A stretch of DNA of 9,492 nucleotides from Actinomycetota bacterium (lineage in GTDB: Bacteria; Actinomycetota; Actinomycetes; Nanopelagicales; Nanopelagicaceae), in contig WLHW01000049.1 of assembly GCA_009702525.1 (NCBI GenBank), positions 1 to 9,492 on the forward strand, read 5' to 3'. The position numbers and the translations under genes were made by a program. The notes under the pieces are model-generated. The model was not told where the DNA came from. It did no database searches and saw nothing but the letters and a program-made list of their open reading frames with translations. Position 1 is the first letter of the stretch, and every line of letters starts with the position of its first letter. Shown here one piece after another: positions 6,737-9,492 of this stretch.

Positions 6737-7472
6737 ACATGAATTTATCAAGGCCATGAGTCAGCCCTGATACAGATATAACTTTCCGAATTCCTAACAA
6801 AACTCCAGGCATAAATCCAGCGCGATCGATTGAATCGTGTCGAATTGTAAGGGTCTCACCTAGGCCGCCGAAGATAACCTCTTGATGGGCTACGAGACCT
6901 CGTGCACGTACCGAGTGAACTGGAATATCTCCCACGAGTGAACCACGCGCGCCTTCAAGTGATGTAGTTGTTGCATCTGGCATAGGAGCTAATCCTGCAG
7001 ACTTACGTGCATCAGTCATTAACTGTGCCGTACGAGATGCTGTGCCACTAGGCGCATCGACCTTATCTGGATGGTGTAACTCAATTATCTCTGCTGATTC
7101 AAAGTACTGGGCCGCCTTAGTTGCAAACTCCATCATTAAAACTGCACCTATTGCAAAGTTAGGAGCGATGAGTACTCCAACTGAAGGATTGGCTGCACAC
7201 AGCTTTTTAATAATCGCAAGCTTGGCATCATCAAACCCAGTTGTTCCAACAACAACATTCATTCCATTGTTAATGAGAAAATCTAAGTTAGACATAACTG
7301 CATCGGGAGTTGTGAAATCAACAACAACGTGAGTTCCTGAGCCAATGAGTTGTTCAAGTGAATCGCCTAAATCCAATGCAGCAATAAGTGACATCCCGGA
7401 ATCGGCTTCAACGCTCTTAACCACTTGGGCACCCATGCGGCCTTGTGCGCCGAGGACTGCAACATTTATCAT
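6735..7472 (-). CDS. dapB: 4-hydroxy-tetrahydrodipicolinate reductase
   Basis: NAD(P)H-dependent reductase that acts on the DapA product, the next step toward diaminopimelate and lysine. It is 245 residues, matching actinobacterial DapB (about 245) and shorter than the E. coli enzyme (273). The N-terminal Rossmann fold shows GAQGRMG at 8-14 and VGTTGF at 75-80. The substrate domain has the hallmark ELHHPDKVDAPSGTA at 131-145 with catalytic H133, K137 and the G143-T144 pair, and the C-terminal IRHDSIDRAGFMPG block follows. The ATG overlaps the M16 peptidase stop by 4 nt (ATGA) and has a ribosome binding site GAGAAGG at 7486-7480, 7 nt upstream. Mycobacteria and streptomycetes also carry dapB shortly downstream of pnp and this peptidase. 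Confidence 0.97.
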   Translation of the reverse strand: MINVAVLGAQGRMGAQVVKSVEADSGMSLIAALDLGDSLEQLIGSGTHVVVDFTTPDAVMSNLDFLINNGMNVVVGTTGFDDAKLAIIKKLCAANPSVGVLIAPNFAIGAVLMMEFATKAAQYFESAEIIELHHPDKVDAPSGTASRTAQLMTDARKSAGLAPMPDATTTSLEGARGSLVGDIPVHSVRARGLVAHQEVIFGGLGETLTIRHDSIDRAGFMPGVLLGIRKVISVSGLTHGLDKFM

Positions 7473-8743
7473 GTCATTACCTTCTCAAACTTGGCAGTAC
7501 TTTTAAATGGACCAACAAGGGCAAGCGTAGGCGTTTTAGTCAGATAGGCGCTGGCAATTTCGCGAATGTCTTGTTCATTCACGGCCGAAACCGCCTTCAA
7601 AATATCGTCGAAGCCCATAATCGCACCGTAGACAATCTCATTCTTGCCGATGCGACTCATGCGTGATCCAGAGTCTTCTTGGCTCAATACGAGCGAGCCA
7701 CGAACTGCACCCTTTGCCCGCTCAATTTCTTCATGTGACATTCCATTATCGGCAACATCGGCTAAAACTTCTCGAATAATCTCTAGAACTTCTATCGCTT
7801 TAGCTGGCTTACACCCTGCGTAGAAACCAATTTGTCCACTGCCGGCAAACTGCTGGGCATAGGCGTAGACCGAATATGCAAGGCCGCGCTTTTCGCGAAT
7901 CTCTTGAAATAAACGCGATGACATTCCGCCACCTAGAGCCGATGCCAAAATACCCATTGCAAAACGGCGCTCATCATGGCGAGCAACGCCCTCCATGCCA
8001 TAAAACATGTGTGCTTGCTCAGTCGAGCGTGAAATTAATCCAACACTTTGCTGCGCCGCCATTTTGGGAGGCGTGTTTGGGCGAATTACGGGTGCACCGA
8101 GAACATCTAAGAATCCATCCTTAGACAGTGCGGCTTCAACCATCTGTACAACTTTTTTATGTTTTATATTGCCGGCAACGGCAACAACTAAATCTTGTGG
8201 CAGATAACGCTTTTTATAATAATTAAAGACGCTATTACGCGACATCGTATTAATCGAATCTATAGTTCCCAAAATAGGGCGCCCTAGAGGTGTATCACCA
8301 AAATAAGTCTCTGCATACAAATCATGCACTAAATCACTTGGATCATCATCACGCATGGCGATTTCTTCCAGAACTACTTTCCGTTCAGCATCTACATCCA
8401 GTGCACTGACAATTGAGGATGTAATTAAGTCAGAGATGACATCGATAGCCATCGGTAAATCAGTATCGATCACTCGTGCGTAAAAGCAGGTATATTCCTT
8501 AGACGTAAATGCATTCATCTCGCCGCCAACAGATTCAATGGAGGATGAAATCTCTAATGCAGTACGACGATTGGTGCCTTTAAACAGTAAATGCTCCAGA
8601 AAGTGAGAAGCCCCAGCAACTGCCGGGGTTTCATCACGAGAACCTACATTGACCCAGATACCAATCGCGGCACTGCGTACCGAAGCAACTTCTTCAGTAA
8701 CAATACGCAGACCGCTTGGTAAAACTGAGCGACGTACGCTCAT
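7469..8743 (-). CDS. M16 family zinc metallopeptidase (PepR/processing-peptidase type)
   Basis: Zinc peptidase of the insulinase/pitrilysin superfamily, 424 residues, the size of single-unit bacterial M16B proteins related to mitochondrial processing peptidase. The inverted zinc motif HFLEH is at 47-51 (ligands H47 and H51, catalytic E50). The third zinc ligand is E127 in ERKVVLEEIAMRDDDP, 76 residues after H51, the spacing of the family. The C-terminal half contains the glycine-rich SALGGGMSSRLFQEIREKR and GLAYSVYAYAQ, typical of active M16B subunits. No signal peptide is seen, so it is probably cytoplasmic. The ATG directly abuts the pnp stop (TAAATG) with no clear Shine-Dalgarno, implying coupling to pnp. 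The M. tuberculosis counterpart next to gpsI/pnp is called pepR (Rv2782c). Physiological substrate is unknown. Confidence 0.95.
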   Translation of the reverse strand: MSVRRSVLPSGLRIVTEEVASVRSAAIGIWVNVGSRDETPAVAGASHFLEHLLFKGTNRRTALEISSSIESVGGEMNAFTSKEYTCFYARVIDTDLPMAIDVISDLITSSIVSALDVDAERKVVLEEIAMRDDDPSDLVHDLYAETYFGDTPLGRPILGTIDSINTMSRNSVFNYYKKRYLPQDLVVAVAGNIKHKKVVQMVEAALSKDGFLDVLGAPVIRPNTPPKMAAQQSVGLISRSTEQAHMFYGMEGVARHDERRFAMGILASALGGGMSSRLFQEIREKRGLAYSVYAYAQQFAGSGQIGFYAGCKPAKAIEVLEIIREVLADVADNGMSHEEIERAKGAVRGSLVLSQEDSGSRMSRIGKNEIVYGAIMGFDDILKAVSAVNEQDIREIASAYLTKTPTLALVGPFKSTAKFEKVMT

Positions 8744-9492
8744 TTATTCGGCTGAACCAGTTGTTCCATCTTCAAGAACTGGAACCAAAGATAGCTTGCC
8801 CTTTGGATCGATCTCGCCGATTTCAACTTGAATCTTGTCGCCAACCTTCATGACCTCTTCTAGGTTTTCAATGCGCTTTCCACCATGCATCTTACGAATC
8901 TGAGATACATGCAAAAGACCATCTTTACCTGGCATCAATGAGATGAAAGCACCGAATGCAGCTAGCTTGACGACCGTACCTAAGTAACGCTCACCAACTT
9001 CTGGCATCTGCGGATTAGCAATTGCGTTGATCTGTGCACGTGCAGCTTCGGCCGATGGGCCATCGACTGCGCCGATATAGATCGTTCCATCATCTTCGAT
9101 TGAGATATCTGCGCCAGTCTCATCTTGAATCTGGTTAATGATCTTGCCCTTAGGCCCAATTACTGCACCGATCTGATCAACTGGAATCTTCACAGAGATA
9201 ATGCGTGGAGCAAATGGGCTCATCTCATCTGGGCCATCGATTGCTTCATTCATTACATCAAGAATTGCTAGACGAGCTTCCTTAGCTTGGTGAAGCGCAC
9301 CGGCAAGAACTGATGCTGGAATTCCATCGAGCTTAGTATCTAGCTGCAACGCAGTAACAAAATCTTTGGTTCCGGCGACTTTGAAGTCCATATCTCCGAA
9401 TGCATCTTCTGCTCCGAGAATATCTGTCAGGGCAACGTACTCGACCTTGCCATCAACAGTGTCAGAGATAAGACCCATTGCAATACCAGCAA
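8744..9492 (-). CDS. pnp: Polyribonucleotide nucleotidyltransferase, C-terminal third (5' end outside window)
   Basis: PNPase, the phosphorolytic 3'-to-5' exoribonuclease and polymerase of RNA turnover; in actinobacteria it also makes 3' tails. Only 248 residues of an expected 735-750 are present, since the reading frame stays open to the right edge (AGIAMGLISD). The end of the second RNase PH domain includes DILGAEDAFGDMDFKVAG, whose aspartates and lysine match E. coli D486, D492 and K494. A KH domain follows (fragment residues about 97-155, GPKG at 112-115), then an S1 RNA-binding domain (about 165-235, ERYLGTVVKLAAFGAFI) and a short acidic tail. An ATG at 9478 is internal and not the start. 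The stop codon abuts the M16 peptidase ATG, and the gene is the upstream member of the right-hand minus-strand cluster. Confidence 0.97.
   Translation of the reverse strand, partial: AGIAMGLISDTVDGKVEYVALTDILGAEDAFGDMDFKVAGTKDFVTALQLDTKLDGIPASVLAGALHQAKEARLAILDVMNEAIDGPDEMSPFAPRIISVKIPVDQIGAVIGPKGKIINQIQDETGADISIEDDGTIYIGAVDGPSAEAARAQINAIANPQMPEVGERYLGTVVKLAAFGAFISLMPGKDGLLHVSQIRKMHGGKRIENLEEVMKVGDKIQVEIGEIDPKGKLSLVPVLEDGTTGSAE

Noticed and set aside
9476..9478. ATG at 9478 as the start of a 244-residue protein.
   Set aside because: The frame stays open to the window edge and reads AGIAMGLI, an internal conserved PNPase segment, so this is the 3' part of a longer gene.

Overview
The window looks like a stretch of core chromosome from an actinobacterium of modest GC content (mid-to-high 40s percent by eye). 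The order pnp, M16 peptidase, dapB, thyX, dapA, rnj, ftsK is the order known from Streptomyces and Mycobacterium chromosomes. Here it is compressed, with almost no intergenic DNA. The moderate GC and tight packing would suit a streamlined freshwater actinobacterium (acI / Nanopelagicales type), but that placement is inference and no marker RNA gene is present to confirm it.

Layout. Seven of the ten genes are conserved core genes on the minus strand, read right to left. The first cluster is pnp (last third only, entering at the right edge), an M16 zinc peptidase, dapB and a small actinobacterial glutaredoxin/mycoredoxin (about 9492 to 6463). The second cluster is thyX, dapA, rnj and ftsK (5439 to 1). 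ftsK runs off the left edge and lacks its C-terminal end. Between the clusters, on the plus strand, sits a branched-chain amino acid exporter pair, azlC-azlD (5499 to 6466). It is divergent from thyX and tail-to-tail with the glutaredoxin gene.

How the genes work together. DapA and DapB are consecutive enzymes of the diaminopimelate/lysine pathway, which supplies the peptidoglycan cross-link and lysine. RNase J and PNPase are the main 5' and 3' exoribonuclease activities of RNA decay in this phylum. ThyX makes dTMP, FtsK pumps chromosome DNA through the division septum, and the glutaredoxin is a thiol redox protein. AzlCD is the only accessory-looking element.

Intergenic space is minimal: 0 nt (pnp/M16), 4-nt overlap (M16/dapB), 14 nt (dapB/glutaredoxin), 4-nt overlap of converging stop codons (glutaredoxin/azlD), 4-nt overlap (azlD/azlC), 59 nt (azlC/thyX), 19 nt (thyX/dapA), 3 nt (dapA/rnj) and 51 nt (rnj/ftsK). 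No stretch over 300 bases lacks a gene. I saw no tRNA, rRNA, CRISPR array, insertion sequence, riboswitch or convincing intrinsic terminator. I do not see a novel defence or mobile system here. The points worth a second look are the azlCD insertion, leaderless-type promoter geometry at several starts, and the shared-stop convergent junction.
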